64,000 nt of DNA from assembly GCA_028281025.1 (NCBI GenBank), contig JANQKR010000046.1, forward strand, positions 62,001 through 126,000, in the 5' to 3' direction. Shown piece after piece: positions 24,867-34,701 of this stretch. The notes under the pieces are model-generated. The model did not search any database. It was not told where the DNA came from and saw only the letters and a program-made list of their open reading frames with translations. Origin of the DNA: Croceivirga sp. GTDB lineage: Bacteria > Bacteroidota > Bacteroidia > Flavobacteriales > Flavobacteriaceae. Made by a program: the position numbers and the translations under genes. Within the stretch, counting starts at the first letter, position 1; every line of letters begins with the position of its first letter.

Positions 24867-27800
24867 ATGAATTCGCTAACGATTAAACAATTCATTAAGT
24901 TGACATTCAACGTATTTTGCTTTCTAATACTCCTGGCGCTTTTGAACCCCGCACTTGCAGCCGACGCCAGAGGGCAAAAACTGGAAAATTTTAAAGTAGA
25001 CCTATCCGTAAAGGATGCTACGGTCATAGAAGTATTAAATGAGATCGAATCGCAGACCGACTTCACCTTTGTATATGACCGAAAAGTGAAAAAATTGGAA
25101 AACACCTATGATATTGCGTATCAAAATGTTTCGCTACGTTCCATTTTAGAGCTAATGGCAAAGGATGCCAATCTTATTTTTAGAAGAATCAATGAAACCA
25201 TATCAATAGATGTAAGACCAAAATCCCCCATAATTAGTGTTGTCGAAATAGCTTTTAAAACGGTAACGGGCAAAGTTACCGATTTGGATGGGGTACCATT
25301 GCCAGGTGCTTCGGTCCTTGAAAAAGGAACCCTGAACGGAACAACGACCGATTTTGATGGGAATTTTACCATTGATGTTGCCGATGATGCGATTCTTGAG
25401 ATTTCCTATATAGGATATACCACCCAGGATATTTCAGTACAAGGACTATCCACGCTGTCCGTGCAATTGGTTCAGGATGCCACCCAATTGGACGATGTGG
25501 TCGTTGTAGGGTATGGTGTGCAACGCAAATCGGATGTAACCGGGGCCATTGGTTCCGTAAAAAGTGAAAACTTCAACAAGGGCGTCGTAGCCAACCCTGG
25601 ACAATTGTTGCAGGGCAAAGTGGCCGGTGTCAACGTCACCAATGTAAGTGGTGAACCCGGAGCGGCTCAGAACATTATTATCCGGGGTGTGGGAAGTCTA
25701 CGTGCCGGTACTACCCCACTTTTTGTGGTAGACGGCTTTATCATTGATAACTCCGGAATAGGAGTGGCCGCCAATGCCAATCCCCTGAACTTTATTAATC
25801 CGCAGGATATTGAGTCCATAGATATTCTGAAAGATGCTTCGGCCACAGCAATTTATGGAGCAAGGGCCGCGAATGGTGTTGTAGTGATTACCACAAAAAA
25901 AGGGAAAGCAGGTAAAACGGAAATGAATTTGTCGGTATCCACTGCCTTTTCTACCATTGCCAACCCCATGGATGTTTTCAGTGCCAATGAATTTAGGGAG
26001 CAGGTGGTTGCCGTGGGCGGTTTATTGGAAGATTTTGGAGGCAATACCGATTGGCAGGACGAACTGACCAGGACAGGTATTTCCAATAACGTCAATTTCT
26101 CCATGAGTGGAGGTGTTGCCGAAAAGTCCTCTTATTTCGTATCCGTAGGGGTGGACGATCAGGAAGGTGTTTTTGACAATAGTTCATTAACACGATATTC
26201 AGGCCGTGTAAACTTGAACCAAAAGGCACTCAAGGGACGTTTTAATGTGGATTTGAACCTAACGGCCTCAAGAACGGTAAATGAACGGCCAGATGATCGG
26301 GCCATAGCAAGGGACATGCTCGAATTGAATCCTACCATACCGGTTTTTACCGATGGGGAACCCACCTTCTTGGAAGAACGTATAAATCCTGTCCAGCGCA
26401 GTCGAATTTTTATGGATGAGGCCAATACCAATCGTATTTTGGCCAATATTTCCCCTTCCATTGAAATCGTTAAGGGACTGGTCTACAAATTAAATCTGGG
26501 TGTGGATTATGCTTCAACCAATCGGGATGTACAACGACTTCCATTTGCGCGATTGGAAGATTTTGAAGACGGTTTTTTAAATACTACGGCGACCGTAAAC
26601 ACCAATACCCTTGTTGAAAATACATTGACCTATACCCTTAATAAGGACAAGCACAATATCACTGTACTGGCCGCACATTCCTATCAGGAAACGAGATTGG
26701 AGCAAAAAACCTTTGAACTGGATGGTTTTGCCGATAATGGGATCGAACCTCGGTTCCAAGACCAGATCAGTACGGAAGATTTGCCCACTAGATTGGATGC
26801 CCGGGCATTTGAAAATGAACTGCAGTCCTTTTTTGGAAGGGTCAACTATTCCTATGCCAACAAATACTTGTTTACGGCGACTATGCGGGCCGATGGTTCC
26901 TCCCGCTTTGGGGAAAACAACAAATATGGGTATTTCCCTTCCGTGGCACTGGGTTGGAACATCAGCAACGAAGATTTCATGGCCAATAGTACGTTGTTCA
27001 GCAATTTAAAGTTGCGGGCAAGCTGGGGTCAGGCGGGCAATCAGGATGGGATTCCGAGCAATGTAAGCTTGGCGAGCTTTGTGGACTCCAGGGACGATGA
27101 TGATACCTATCCCCTTGATGGTGACGAAGTCACCTTGGACGATTATCCTTTTGGCACCGTACCGGTACGTACCGCATTTCCGGATCTTCAATGGGAAGTG
27201 TCCACCCAAACCAACATTGGTTTGGACTTTGGCCTTTTTGGCAACAAGATCACAGGTGCGCTGGACTATTTCAACAAAGTGGTCACGGACGTCGTTTTAT
27301 TTGCCAACCGGACCGATCCCATACAACCTACGGAGCGAATCTGGACCAATGTCCCGGATTTGGAAATCATCAATAATGGGCTTGAGTTTTCCCTGGATTA
27401 CAGGGGAAGTTTTGGCGAGGACTTCATTTTTAATGTTGGGGGCAATATCGCCTATACCGATAATAAAATAGAAAACTCCCCATTTGCCGTCTTGACCACA
27501 GGTGGTGCCGTAGGAGCCGGTCAAACAGGTGCTACGATCAATGGGTATATCAACGGGGAACCCGCAGGAACCTTCTTTATGAAAGAATTCATAGGGATAG
27601 GGGACGATGGCTTAAATGAATTTAGGGATGTGAACGGGGATGGCCAATCCTTGGACAATGACCGGATTGCCGCTGGCAGCGCACTACCGGACATTATCTA
27701 TGCCTTTTACCTCAATTTCAATTATCGAAATTTTGATTTGGGCATCAATTTTAATGGGGTTGCCGGTAATAAGATTTATAACCATACGGCCATGACCATC

Positions 27801-28166
27801 TTTTCCAATAGTCAACTAAGTAGAAGCTTGAACACTACCGATTTTGCGATTCAATTTCCCAATGAGGATCTCAGCAATTCCAACGAGGTATCCACCCGTT
27901 ATCTGGAAGATGGCGACTTTTTACGATTGAACAATGCCACCTTGGGCTACACCTTGAACCCTCAATTAATAGGATTGGACGAATGGGTGAACAATATTCG
28001 TTTTACGTTGACGGGACAGAACCTATTCGTGATTACCGATTATTCCGGTTTTGATCCCGAAATCAATACCGGGAACAATGTGGATGGAATCCAGACGTTT
28101 GGAATCGATCGTTTTACCTATCCCGCGCCCAGAACCTTGCTGTTGGGCCTAAATGTATCGTTTTAA
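24867..28166 (+). CDS. SusC/RagA-type TonB-dependent outer-membrane receptor with STN signalling domain
   Basis: Outer-membrane active importer working with the SusD lipoprotein. After a signal peptide (residues about 1-32) comes an STN domain (about 45-105, SVKDATVIEVLNEIES), which contacts FecR. Then follow a carboxypeptidase-regulatory-like beta domain (VTGKVTDLDGVPLPGASV), the plug with LDDVVVVGYGVQRKSDVTGA, VAGVNVTN and IDILKDASATAIYGARAANG, and the barrel ending in Phe. Length 1099 aa is typical. The STN domain and the sigma/FecR genes upstream predict substrate-induced expression. The substrate is not readable from sequence; the phosphatase downstream suggests a phosphorylated compound. 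Confidence 0.95.
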   Translation: MNSLTIKQFIKLTFNVFCFLILLALLNPALAADARGQKLENFKVDLSVKDATVIEVLNEIESQTDFTFVYDRKVKKLENTYDIAYQNVSLRSILELMAKDANLIFRRINETISIDVRPKSPIISVVEIAFKTVTGKVTDLDGVPLPGASVLEKGTLNGTTTDFDGNFTIDVADDAILEISYIGYTTQDISVQGLSTLSVQLVQDATQLDDVVVVGYGVQRKSDVTGAIGSVKSENFNKGVVANPGQLLQGKVAGVNVTNVSGEPGAAQNIIIRGVGSLRAGTTPLFVVDGFIIDNSGIGVAANANPLNFINPQDIESIDILKDASATAIYGARAANGVVVITTKKGKAGKTEMNLSVSTAFSTIANPMDVFSANEFREQVVAVGGLLEDFGGNTDWQDELTRTGISNNVNFSMSGGVAEKSSYFVSVGVDDQEGVFDNSSLTRYSGRVNLNQKALKGRFNVDLNLTASRTVNERPDDRAIARDMLELNPTIPVFTDGEPTFLEERINPVQRSRIFMDEANTNRILANISPSIEIVKGLVYKLNLGVDYASTNRDVQRLPFARLEDFEDGFLNTTATVNTNTLVENTLTYTLNKDKHNITVLAAHSYQETRLEQKTFELDGFADNGIEPRFQDQISTEDLPTRLDARAFENELQSFFGRVNYSYANKYLFTATMRADGSSRFGENNKYGYFPSVALGWNISNEDFMANSTLFSNLKLRASWGQAGNQDGIPSNVSLASFVDSRDDDDTYPLDGDEVTLDDYPFGTVPVRTAFPDLQWEVSTQTNIGLDFGLFGNKITGALDYFNKVVTDVVLFANRTDPIQPTERIWTNVPDLEIINNGLEFSLDYRGSFGEDFIFNVGGNIAYTDNKIENSPFAVLTTGGAVGAGQTGATINGYINGEPAGTFFMKEFIGIGDDGLNEFRDVNGDGQSLDNDRIAAGSALPDIIYAFYLNFNYRNFDLGINFNGVAGNKIYNHTAMTIFSNSQLSRSLNTTDFAIQFPNEDLSNSNEVSTRYLEDGDFLRLNNATLGYTLNPQLIGLDEWVNNIRFTLTGQNLFVITDYSGFDPEINTGNNVDGIQTFGIDRFTYPAPRTLLLGLNVSF

Positions 28167-28182
28167 TAAAAATTGTATAAAA

Positions 28183-29940
28183 ATGAAAAATAGAATCTTA
28201 ATCGCAATCTTGGCTTTTTGCCCCCTGTTACATTGGAACTGTACGGATTTAGAGGAAGAACGTTTGGACGAATCCGAATTTGGGGGCCAAGCGGAACTTG
28301 TTAGCGGGTCCATTGCCCCTGCTTATGGATATGTTTCCCGGGTTTGGCTGCACACACGCTATTTTGGCTTGCAACTGCTGGCTGCAGATGAGGGTATCCT
28401 GCCCTTCCGTGGCGGAACCGACTGGTTTGATGGTGGAAAGTTTATCGCTACCCATGCCCATACCATGACACCTACCAATGACCTCATTGGCGATAGCTGG
28501 AACGAGGTGACCATAAATATATCCAGGACCTTGGCGGCCATTGAGGTCTTGGAACCACTGGCGGAAAACGGGGATAATGAAGCCCAAGGGGCATTGCACG
28601 AAATGAGGGCCTTGAGGGCTTACCTGAATATATTGTTGTTGGACAGTTGGGGAGTTGTACTTAGAAAAGAGTCCTCCGCAGAACTATCCGAAGTGTTACG
28701 GGGCCAGGACGCCGTGGACTATATTGAAAGTGAGCTATTGGCCGTTGTGGATGTCATCAATGCCACTAGGGGCCCCGGCAGAATGACCCAAGCGGCGGTT
28801 TGGGGGCTTTTGGCCAGGTTACATCTTAATGCGGCGGTATACCGTGATCCCTATGGAACACCAAATTTCTCCGCAGCGGATATGGACGAAGTCATTAGGT
28901 ACACCGATAATATCATCAATTCCGGAAACTTTGCCTTATCGCCCGAGTACTTTGACCTGTTCAACGATGACAACAACAGTAACCCAGAACTCATTTTTGC
29001 ATTGGACCAACGGGGTCAACTGGAAGATGAACACAGCAGATGGGCCTATTGGTCCATAGCGGGGGATATGTTTCCAAGACCGGAATCCCCAAGGGCCGAT
29101 GGTACGGACGGACCTGCCTTTACCTCGGATTTTGTACAGACCTGGTTCGATGCCTACGGCGCTACCGATCCTGCTGAGGCCGATGCACGATTCTACCAAC
29201 GGAATACCCTAATTCCCGATGCGCAATTGCAAGACTTTGAAAATCGTGAAAAACTGATTGCCACAGAAACTGAAAACAGCTTTTATTGCATCGATCCGGA
29301 TGATTTTGAAATGGATAGGGGTATTCTACGGGGAATTCAATGGGGCCCCCGAAAGGGTGACGATGGTGCCTTTTTGACCTGTGATGGGGGTCAGGTACGG
29401 ATTTATCCAGTCCAGCTGACCCGGGGAAGTGGTCCAGATCGCGATGTGGCTTATGTAAACCATACCTTTGATATTGATTTTACCAATGAAGGTTCCCTGC
29501 ACAACAAAGGCTACCGCTGTTCCAAATACCAATTTAGTCGGACCTCTCCTGACGGAAATGATTTTAGTAGTGTGGATTTGGTCTTGATGCGTTTGGCCGA
29601 GATTTATCTCATGCGTGCCGAAGCCAAACTGAGAAATGGGGATGCAGCCGGTGCTTTGGCCGATGTCAATGCCGTACGGACATCAAGGACTGCCCGTCCG
29701 GAGCAGACCCCAGAGGCGTTGACTTCCCTGGATTTGGACATCCTTTTCCGTGAACGTGGCTTTGAGTTGTATTGGGAAGGTTTTAGGCGTGGGGATCAAA
29801 TCCGTTTTGGAAAATACGAAGATTCCTGGACGGAGAAAACCAATACGGATGTCAACAAAAGGTTGTTCCCCATTCCACAAAGTGCTGTGGATGCCGCGTC
29901 GGGAATTGATGGCTTTTTAGAGCAGAATCCTGGATATTAA
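28183..29940 (+). CDS. SusD/RagB-type substrate-binding surface lipoprotein
   Basis: Partner lid of the preceding SusC. ATG 28183 (MKNRILIAIL) gives a lipoprotein signal with Cys at LLHWNCTD; an upstream ATG would overlap susC by 14 bp and spoil the signal. The protein is TPR-helix rich and has typical SusD features: ALHEMRALRAYLNILLLDSWG, MRLAEIYLMRAEAKLR, and ILFRERGFELYWEGFRRGDQIRFG near the C-terminus. Length 585 aa. A strong hairpin terminator lies about 40 bp downstream. Confidence 0.94.
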   Translation: MKNRILIAILAFCPLLHWNCTDLEEERLDESEFGGQAELVSGSIAPAYGYVSRVWLHTRYFGLQLLAADEGILPFRGGTDWFDGGKFIATHAHTMTPTNDLIGDSWNEVTINISRTLAAIEVLEPLAENGDNEAQGALHEMRALRAYLNILLLDSWGVVLRKESSAELSEVLRGQDAVDYIESELLAVVDVINATRGPGRMTQAAVWGLLARLHLNAAVYRDPYGTPNFSAADMDEVIRYTDNIINSGNFALSPEYFDLFNDDNNSNPELIFALDQRGQLEDEHSRWAYWSIAGDMFPRPESPRADGTDGPAFTSDFVQTWFDAYGATDPAEADARFYQRNTLIPDAQLQDFENREKLIATETENSFYCIDPDDFEMDRGILRGIQWGPRKGDDGAFLTCDGGQVRIYPVQLTRGSGPDRDVAYVNHTFDIDFTNEGSLHNKGYRCSKYQFSRTSPDGNDFSSVDLVLMRLAEIYLMRAEAKLRNGDAAGALADVNAVRTSRTARPEQTPEALTSLDLDILFRERGFELYWEGFRRGDQIRFGKYEDSWTEKTNTDVNKRLFPIPQSAVDAASGIDGFLEQNPGY

Positions 29941-29980
29941 TGCGTTTAACAGTTAGCAGTTAGTTTAAGTTAGTTTGTCT

Positions 29981-30020
29981 AAAAGGGTGGTGCCGTGATA
30001 AGGTTTGCCACCCTTTTATT
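29981..30020 (+). terminator. Intrinsic terminator after the first susC/susD pair
   Basis: A perfect 10-bp stem: AAAAGGGTGG at 29981-29990 pairs with CCACCCTTTT at 30008-30017, with a 17-base loop, followed by ATTTG. The A-rich 5' arm means the hairpin could also work on the opposite strand. It lies between the susD stop and the phosphatase gene, so the phosphatase may depend on read-through or its own promoter. Confidence 0.75.
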
Positions 30021-30180
30021 TGTTCCTTTCAATGGTGATTTATGCGATTTTCATTTTTACAATGGAATGGCGACCCCGCTATAAATTTTCATTTGGATTT
30101 GGCCAAAGATCGGCTAACACCAATGGACAAAAAAGACTTTAATGGGAAAAAAAAACGGACCAAATAGCAATACGGGTACA

Positions 30181-31962
30181 ATGAAACCATTCGCCATACT
30201 ATTTTTTGTACTGTCACTTTGTACCTATGCCCAGCATACGGTAAAACAGGAAAAAACTACCTACAAGGTACATTCCCATAACGACTACCAACAGCAATTT
30301 CCATTTTGGAAAGCCTATGTCAGTGGGGCCGCTTCCATTGAAGTGGATATTTTTTTAAAGGGGGCATCCCTTTACGTGGCACATGAAGAACACGAAATAG
30401 TTTCAACAAAAACCTTGGAGAAGCTTTATTTGGATAAACTGGAGGCCTTGGCGACATCCAATGACCTAAGGGAATTACAGTTGCTTGTGGACATAAAGTC
30501 CGAAGCGTATACGACCTTGGACAAATTGATCGAGGTCTTAGAAAAGTATCCCACTCTCCTGGACAGTGATAAAATTCGTTTTGTGGTTTCCGGTAATCGA
30601 CCCAAACCGGACGATTATGGAAAATACCCTGGTTTTATCCTGTTCGATCATCAGGATTTGAGTAACCTCGATGTAATACCCTTGGAAAAAGTAGCACTCA
30701 TCAGTCTTGACTTTAGAAGGTATTCGGTTTGGAATGGTTATGGACGTCTGGTGGAATCTGAATGGGAAGCAGTAAGGCGAATCGTTAAAAAAGTCCATAG
30801 TTTTAATAAGCCTTTTAGATTTTGGGCAACATCGGATACTAAAACGGCCTGGGCCCGCTTGGCCCAACTGGGGGTGGATTATATCAATACGGATAGACCG
30901 GAACGCGCTGTGCCCTTTCTAAACCAAATGGATGGTAATACGTACCGACAAAAAACACCAATAGCGACCTATTTGCCGGAGTATGGTATCCCAAAAAAAG
31001 CCAAACCCAAAAATGTGATACTAATGATAGGCGATGGGAACGGCCTCGCCCAAATAGCTGCATCCATGATTGCCAATCATGGCGAACTTACCGTGAAGGG
31101 GATTAAGGATATTGGCTTGGTGACAACTGCGGCTTATGACGATCTGATCACGGATTCAGCCGCAGGTGCAACGGCAATGGCCACAGGTTCAAAAACGGAC
31201 AATCGGGCAATTGGTGTTGACCCCAATGGCGGAAGACTGCAAAGTTTGGTTGAGCTTACCAGCGGGAAAGGTTTCAATACGGCCATTATAACGACCGATA
31301 AGATCTATGGGGCCACGCCAGCCGCTTTCTATGCGCATAGGACCGAACGGGACGATAAGCGGGGAATTTTAAGGGATTTGGGCAATAGCGAACTTGATTT
31401 TTTTATTGCTGGGGGACAATCCCAAGAAACCACGATCCAAAAGAAGTTTAAGACCCAGGTACTGGAACAACTTCACGATTTTGAACAGCCTACCGCCATA
31501 TATTTGGATGAACCTATAACGCCACCTTTGAAAGAAGGAAGAAAGGGTGATCTATTTAAAAATGTAAAAAAGGCCCTGGAGGTTTTGGATAAAAGGAAAG
31601 AACCCTTTTTTTTGATGATTGAAGGTGCTCAAATAGACAGCGGGGGCCATGAAAACAATATTGGAAAGATCATTCGGGAAATGCTGGATTTTGATCTTGC
31701 CATTGCGGAGGCCCTACGTTTCGCCGATGCTTCCAAAAACACATTGGTAATAGTAACCGCAGATCATGAAACTTCCGGCCTTGGCATTGTGGGTGGTGAT
31801 ATGGGGAGTGGTACCGTGCAAGTGGATTTTCTTACGGTCGATCATACAGGGATTCCAGTACCCCTTTTTGCGTATGGGCCTCAGTCAAATAGTTTTCGCG
31901 GTATGTACGGGAACACCGAAATATTTAATAAAATAGTAGGGGCATTGTTCCCAGAAAAGTAA
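30181..31962 (+). CDS. Exported phosphodiesterase (PI-PLC/GDPD-like)-alkaline phosphatase fusion
   Basis: Two hydrolases in one chain. ATG 30181 gives a signal peptide (residues 1-18, cleaved near TYAQ). Residues about 24-250 resemble the PI-PLC/glycerophosphodiester phosphodiesterase fold, with VHSHNDY (His31, His33), IEVDIF (Glu54, Asp56) and His68, where catalytic and metal residues occur in that family. Residues about 275-593 are an alkaline phosphatase with IGDGNG (Asp285), nucleophile Ser326 in TDSAAGATAMATG, and TADHETSG metal ligands. The order implies cleavage of a phosphodiester and then release of phosphate. The short phosphatase core lacks large insertions. Specificity is unknown. 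Confidence 0.85.
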   Translation: MKPFAILFFVLSLCTYAQHTVKQEKTTYKVHSHNDYQQQFPFWKAYVSGAASIEVDIFLKGASLYVAHEEHEIVSTKTLEKLYLDKLEALATSNDLRELQLLVDIKSEAYTTLDKLIEVLEKYPTLLDSDKIRFVVSGNRPKPDDYGKYPGFILFDHQDLSNLDVIPLEKVALISLDFRRYSVWNGYGRLVESEWEAVRRIVKKVHSFNKPFRFWATSDTKTAWARLAQLGVDYINTDRPERAVPFLNQMDGNTYRQKTPIATYLPEYGIPKKAKPKNVILMIGDGNGLAQIAASMIANHGELTVKGIKDIGLVTTAAYDDLITDSAAGATAMATGSKTDNRAIGVDPNGGRLQSLVELTSGKGFNTAIITTDKIYGATPAAFYAHRTERDDKRGILRDLGNSELDFFIAGGQSQETTIQKKFKTQVLEQLHDFEQPTAIYLDEPITPPLKEGRKGDLFKNVKKALEVLDKRKEPFFLMIEGAQIDSGGHENNIGKIIREMLDFDLAIAEALRFADASKNTLVIVTADHETSGLGIVGGDMGSGTVQVDFLTVDHTGIPVPLFAYGPQSNSFRGMYGNTEIFNKIVGALFPEK

Positions 31963-32260
31963 TTTAATGGCTTTGGGTCCAGAACCTTCAATGGTAAGCC
32001 GGTTTACCGGGCCCGCCGGCTGGTTTGTATGGCACATTGTTACCAACTGCGGTAATGCCTTTCCATCCCCCCGGTTCGCCCGTAGCTTTCGCTATGTCGT
32101 GCCTCGTTCTGCGCTAAAATGTCCTGTAACAATTCCAATCACAAATCCTTAAACAGGTCCTTAATGTTTCCTAACAATTAGATAACCTTTAAAAGTTTAT
32201 ATATATTCAAAAAAAGTATGTTTTTTGGATAGTATTTTTAATATTAGTAAAAAAATACAA
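31963..32260. repeat. GC-rich structured intergenic element, possible dispersed repeat
   Basis: 298 bases between the phosphatase and the DUF5690 gene. The first 150 are much richer in GC than the AT-rich second half. It contains hairpins AGCCGG/CCGGCT (31997-32002 and 32016-32021) and TTACC/GGTAA (32040-32044 and 32051-32055). AATCCTTAAACAGG at 32144-32157 closely resembles the inverted repeat arms found upstream of sdhC. A 61-codon frame at 31967-32152 does not look like a protein. A dispersed non-coding repeat is my preferred reading, without proof. Confidence 0.35.
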
Positions 32261-33553
32261 ATGACTTCTATTAAAAGACGTACCAACATCACTTTTGTTC
32301 TGCATGCATCCTTGGCAGCATTTGGAACTTATTTTTGCATGTACGCTTTTAGAAAGCCATTTACTGTAGGAACGTTTGAAGGCTTTGCTTTTTGGGGTAT
32401 CGATTATAAGATCCTATTGGTAATTTCCCAGGTTTTGGGATATGCGTTGTCAAAATTTATTGGGATTAAGTTTATTTCTGAGCTGCGATCTTCCAAAAGG
32501 CTATTTTACCTTTTTGTATTGATTTTGTCGGCAGAATTGGCATTGGTGCTTTTTGCCATCGTGCCTAAACCTTATAATATTCCGTTTCTATTTTTTAACG
32601 GATTGCCCTTAGGAATGATTTGGGGAATTGTCTTTTCCTTTTTGGAAGGAAGAAAGTTCACGGATATATTGGGAGTGGTCTTGTCCTCAAGTTTTATCAT
32701 TTCAAGCGGGGTGGTTAAATCCGTAGGTCTTTTTGTAATGGATCATTGGGGGGTTAATGAGTTTTTAATGCCCGCGGTTACCGGTTTGCTCTTTGTGGGG
32801 CCCCTATTGTTATTTGGTTGGTGGTTGGGCAAGGTTCCCCTTCCAAACGCAGAGGATAAAAACTTAAGGGTAGAACGAATTCCCATGACCAAAAACGATA
32901 GAAAAAACTTGGTGAAGCAATACTTTTTTGCCCTATTCATTTTGGTCTTTTTCTATACGCTGTTGACCGCTTTCCGGGATTTCAGGGACAATTTTGCCAG
33001 GGAACTATGGGATAGTGTTGGTTATAAAGGTGATGTTTCGGTGTATTCCACTTCTGAAATTATCATTGCCGCGGTCGTTTTAATGATCATTGGATTGGTT
33101 TTTTACATAAAAAACAATTTAAGGGCACTGTTCACCTATCACTTACTGCTGTTATTGGGAACGGTTGTCTTGGCATTTTCGACCCTATTTTTTCAACTAG
33201 GGCTTTTAAATCCTTTTATATGGATGGTAAGCACGGGTTTTGGATTGTATATCTGCTATGTTCCCTTCAATTGTCTCTTCTTTGACCGTTTCATTGCTGC
33301 GTTCAGGATTAAGGGCAATTCCGGTTTTTTGATTTATATCGCGGATGCATTCGGTTATGCGGGAAGTATTTTGGTCCTGCTCTATAAAAATTTTGGACAG
33401 GCATCACTCTCTTGGTTGAACTTTTTTGTCTATGGCACTTATGTTGTGGCCATTGTAGGAACCCTAATAACCATTGTTTCCTATATCCATTTAAAGAATA
33501 AGCACAGGATGATGCATTTGGAAAACAACTTGATTCATGGAACAAAAATTTGA
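32261..33553 (+). CDS. DUF5690 membrane protein, organophosphate-antiporter-like (MFS)
   Basis: About twelve hydrophobic helices in two halves with a polar central loop (residues 195-218). ATG 32261 (MTSIKRRTN) gives 430 aa; the upstream TTG is less likely. The first helix has YFCMYAFRKPF with Arg31-Lys32, and the second QVLGYALSKFIG followed by a charged loop. These match the pattern of the GlpT/UhpT organophosphate antiporters (Tyr-Tyr-x-x-Arg-Lys, then Tyr-Gly-x-Ser-Lys-Phe), where that Arg binds phosphate. Arg239/242 after helix 7 could be the second ligand. Inner-membrane import of a phosphonate or organophosphate is inferred. It overlaps the next gene by 17 bp. Confidence 0.8.
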   Translation: MTSIKRRTNITFVLHASLAAFGTYFCMYAFRKPFTVGTFEGFAFWGIDYKILLVISQVLGYALSKFIGIKFISELRSSKRLFYLFVLILSAELALVLFAIVPKPYNIPFLFFNGLPLGMIWGIVFSFLEGRKFTDILGVVLSSSFIISSGVVKSVGLFVMDHWGVNEFLMPAVTGLLFVGPLLLFGWWLGKVPLPNAEDKNLRVERIPMTKNDRKNLVKQYFFALFILVFFYTLLTAFRDFRDNFARELWDSVGYKGDVSVYSTSEIIIAAVVLMIIGLVFYIKNNLRALFTYHLLLLLGTVVLAFSTLFFQLGLLNPFIWMVSTGFGLYICYVPFNCLFFDRFIAAFRIKGNSGFLIYIADAFGYAGSILVLLYKNFGQASLSWLNFFVYGTYVVAIVGTLITIVSYIHLKNKHRMMHLENNLIHGTKI

Positions 33554-34691
33554 TGTCATTGTTATTGGAGGTGGAATTTTAGGTACTTTCCACGCCTACC
33601 ATGCCCTTTTAAAGGGATATAAGGTTTGTCTGTTGGAAAAGGATCGGATGCCCAGGGGGGCAACCACGCAAAATTTTGGTCAAGTTGTTCCGTCGGGAAT
33701 GAATTCCAAATGGCAAAAATTAGGAAGGGAAAGTCTTCGCATTTACAAGGAGATCCAATCGCAATTTGATATTTCGGTCCGTCAGGAGGGCACTGTTTAT
33801 TTGGCATCGGATGACGATGAAGAACAGTTGTTGATTGAATTGAGAAGTTTGAACAACACCAATGGATATACCTCAAAAATGCTTACCAAAAAGGAATGTC
33901 TTCAAAAGTATCCCGGCCTTAAAAGTAATTATGTGACCGCTGGGCTATTTTTTCCGGAAGAGGTTACCGTGGAGCCAAGGACAATGATCCATAGATTGCA
34001 ACAGTATATGGTCGAAGCTTTGGGCCTAACTTTTAAAACCAATTTTTTGGTGATCGATTGTGTCAAAAAAGATGATATGGTGGAAGTAAGTAACACCGCA
34101 AATGAACGGCTAAAAGCATCAAAAGTAATTATTTGCAATGGATCCGATTTTAAGAACCTTTATCCTGAACTGTTTTGGAAAAGCGATTTGGAGGTGTCCA
34201 AACTTCAGATGATGAAAACCAAGCCGCAACAGAATTTTGAACTTAAAGGCTCAATTTTAACAGGGTGGTCCATAAGAAGGTATGAGGCATTTAAGGAATG
34301 TCCTTCCTACGTACAAATAAAATCCAAGGAACCTGAAGATGCGCTGCACAAAAAATGGGGAGTGCATATCCTGTTCAAGCAAGCCTTTGATGGTTCCATT
34401 ATTATAGGGGATTCCCACGAATATGCCGATGCCAAAAACATAGATGAGCTGAGTTTCGATATTGATATGGATATCGATAACTTTATACTTGAAGAGGCTA
34501 AAAGGATTTTTAAATTACCTACGTACGAAATACAGAAAAAATGGTATGGCATGTATGCACAATGTAAAACCCAGGATATTTTCCAAAAAACCATTGATGC
34601 GGATATTCATATCATTACAGGGATAGGAGGAAAGGGGATGACGGGAAGTGCGGGCTTTTCAAAAAAAAATATTGCTACCATACTTAATTAA
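33537..34691 (+). CDS. FAD-dependent oxidoreductase, phosphonate-cluster type (TIGR03364-like)
   Basis: A DAO-fold amine oxidase of 384 aa: N-terminal FAD motif VIVIGGGILGTFHAYHALL, GATTQNFGQV, a substrate region with VEPRTMIHR, and a C-terminal ITGIGGKGMTGSAGFS flavin-binding loop. Members of the TIGR03364 family occur beside phosphonatase-like hydrolases and are proposed to oxidise 2-aminoethylphosphonate-type amines to the aldehyde. It overlaps the transporter gene by 17 bp and is followed directly by the HAD phosphonatase-like gene, which supports that role. Exact substrate unproven. Confidence 0.8.
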   Translation: MEQKFDVIVIGGGILGTFHAYHALLKGYKVCLLEKDRMPRGATTQNFGQVVPSGMNSKWQKLGRESLRIYKEIQSQFDISVRQEGTVYLASDDDEEQLLIELRSLNNTNGYTSKMLTKKECLQKYPGLKSNYVTAGLFFPEEVTVEPRTMIHRLQQYMVEALGLTFKTNFLVIDCVKKDDMVEVSNTANERLKASKVIICNGSDFKNLYPELFWKSDLEVSKLQMMKTKPQQNFELKGSILTGWSIRRYEAFKECPSYVQIKSKEPEDALHKKWGVHILFKQAFDGSIIIGDSHEYADAKNIDELSFDIDMDIDNFILEEAKRIFKLPTYEIQKKWYGMYAQCKTQDIFQKTIDADIHIITGIGGKGMTGSAGFSKKNIATILN

Positions 34692-34701
34692 TCAAGAAAT
34701 A

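Noticed and set aside
31967-32152. A 61-codon open frame after the phosphatase gene.
   Set aside because: It spans hairpins and a composition change, has no protein-like pattern and no sensible start context; a non-coding element explains it better.
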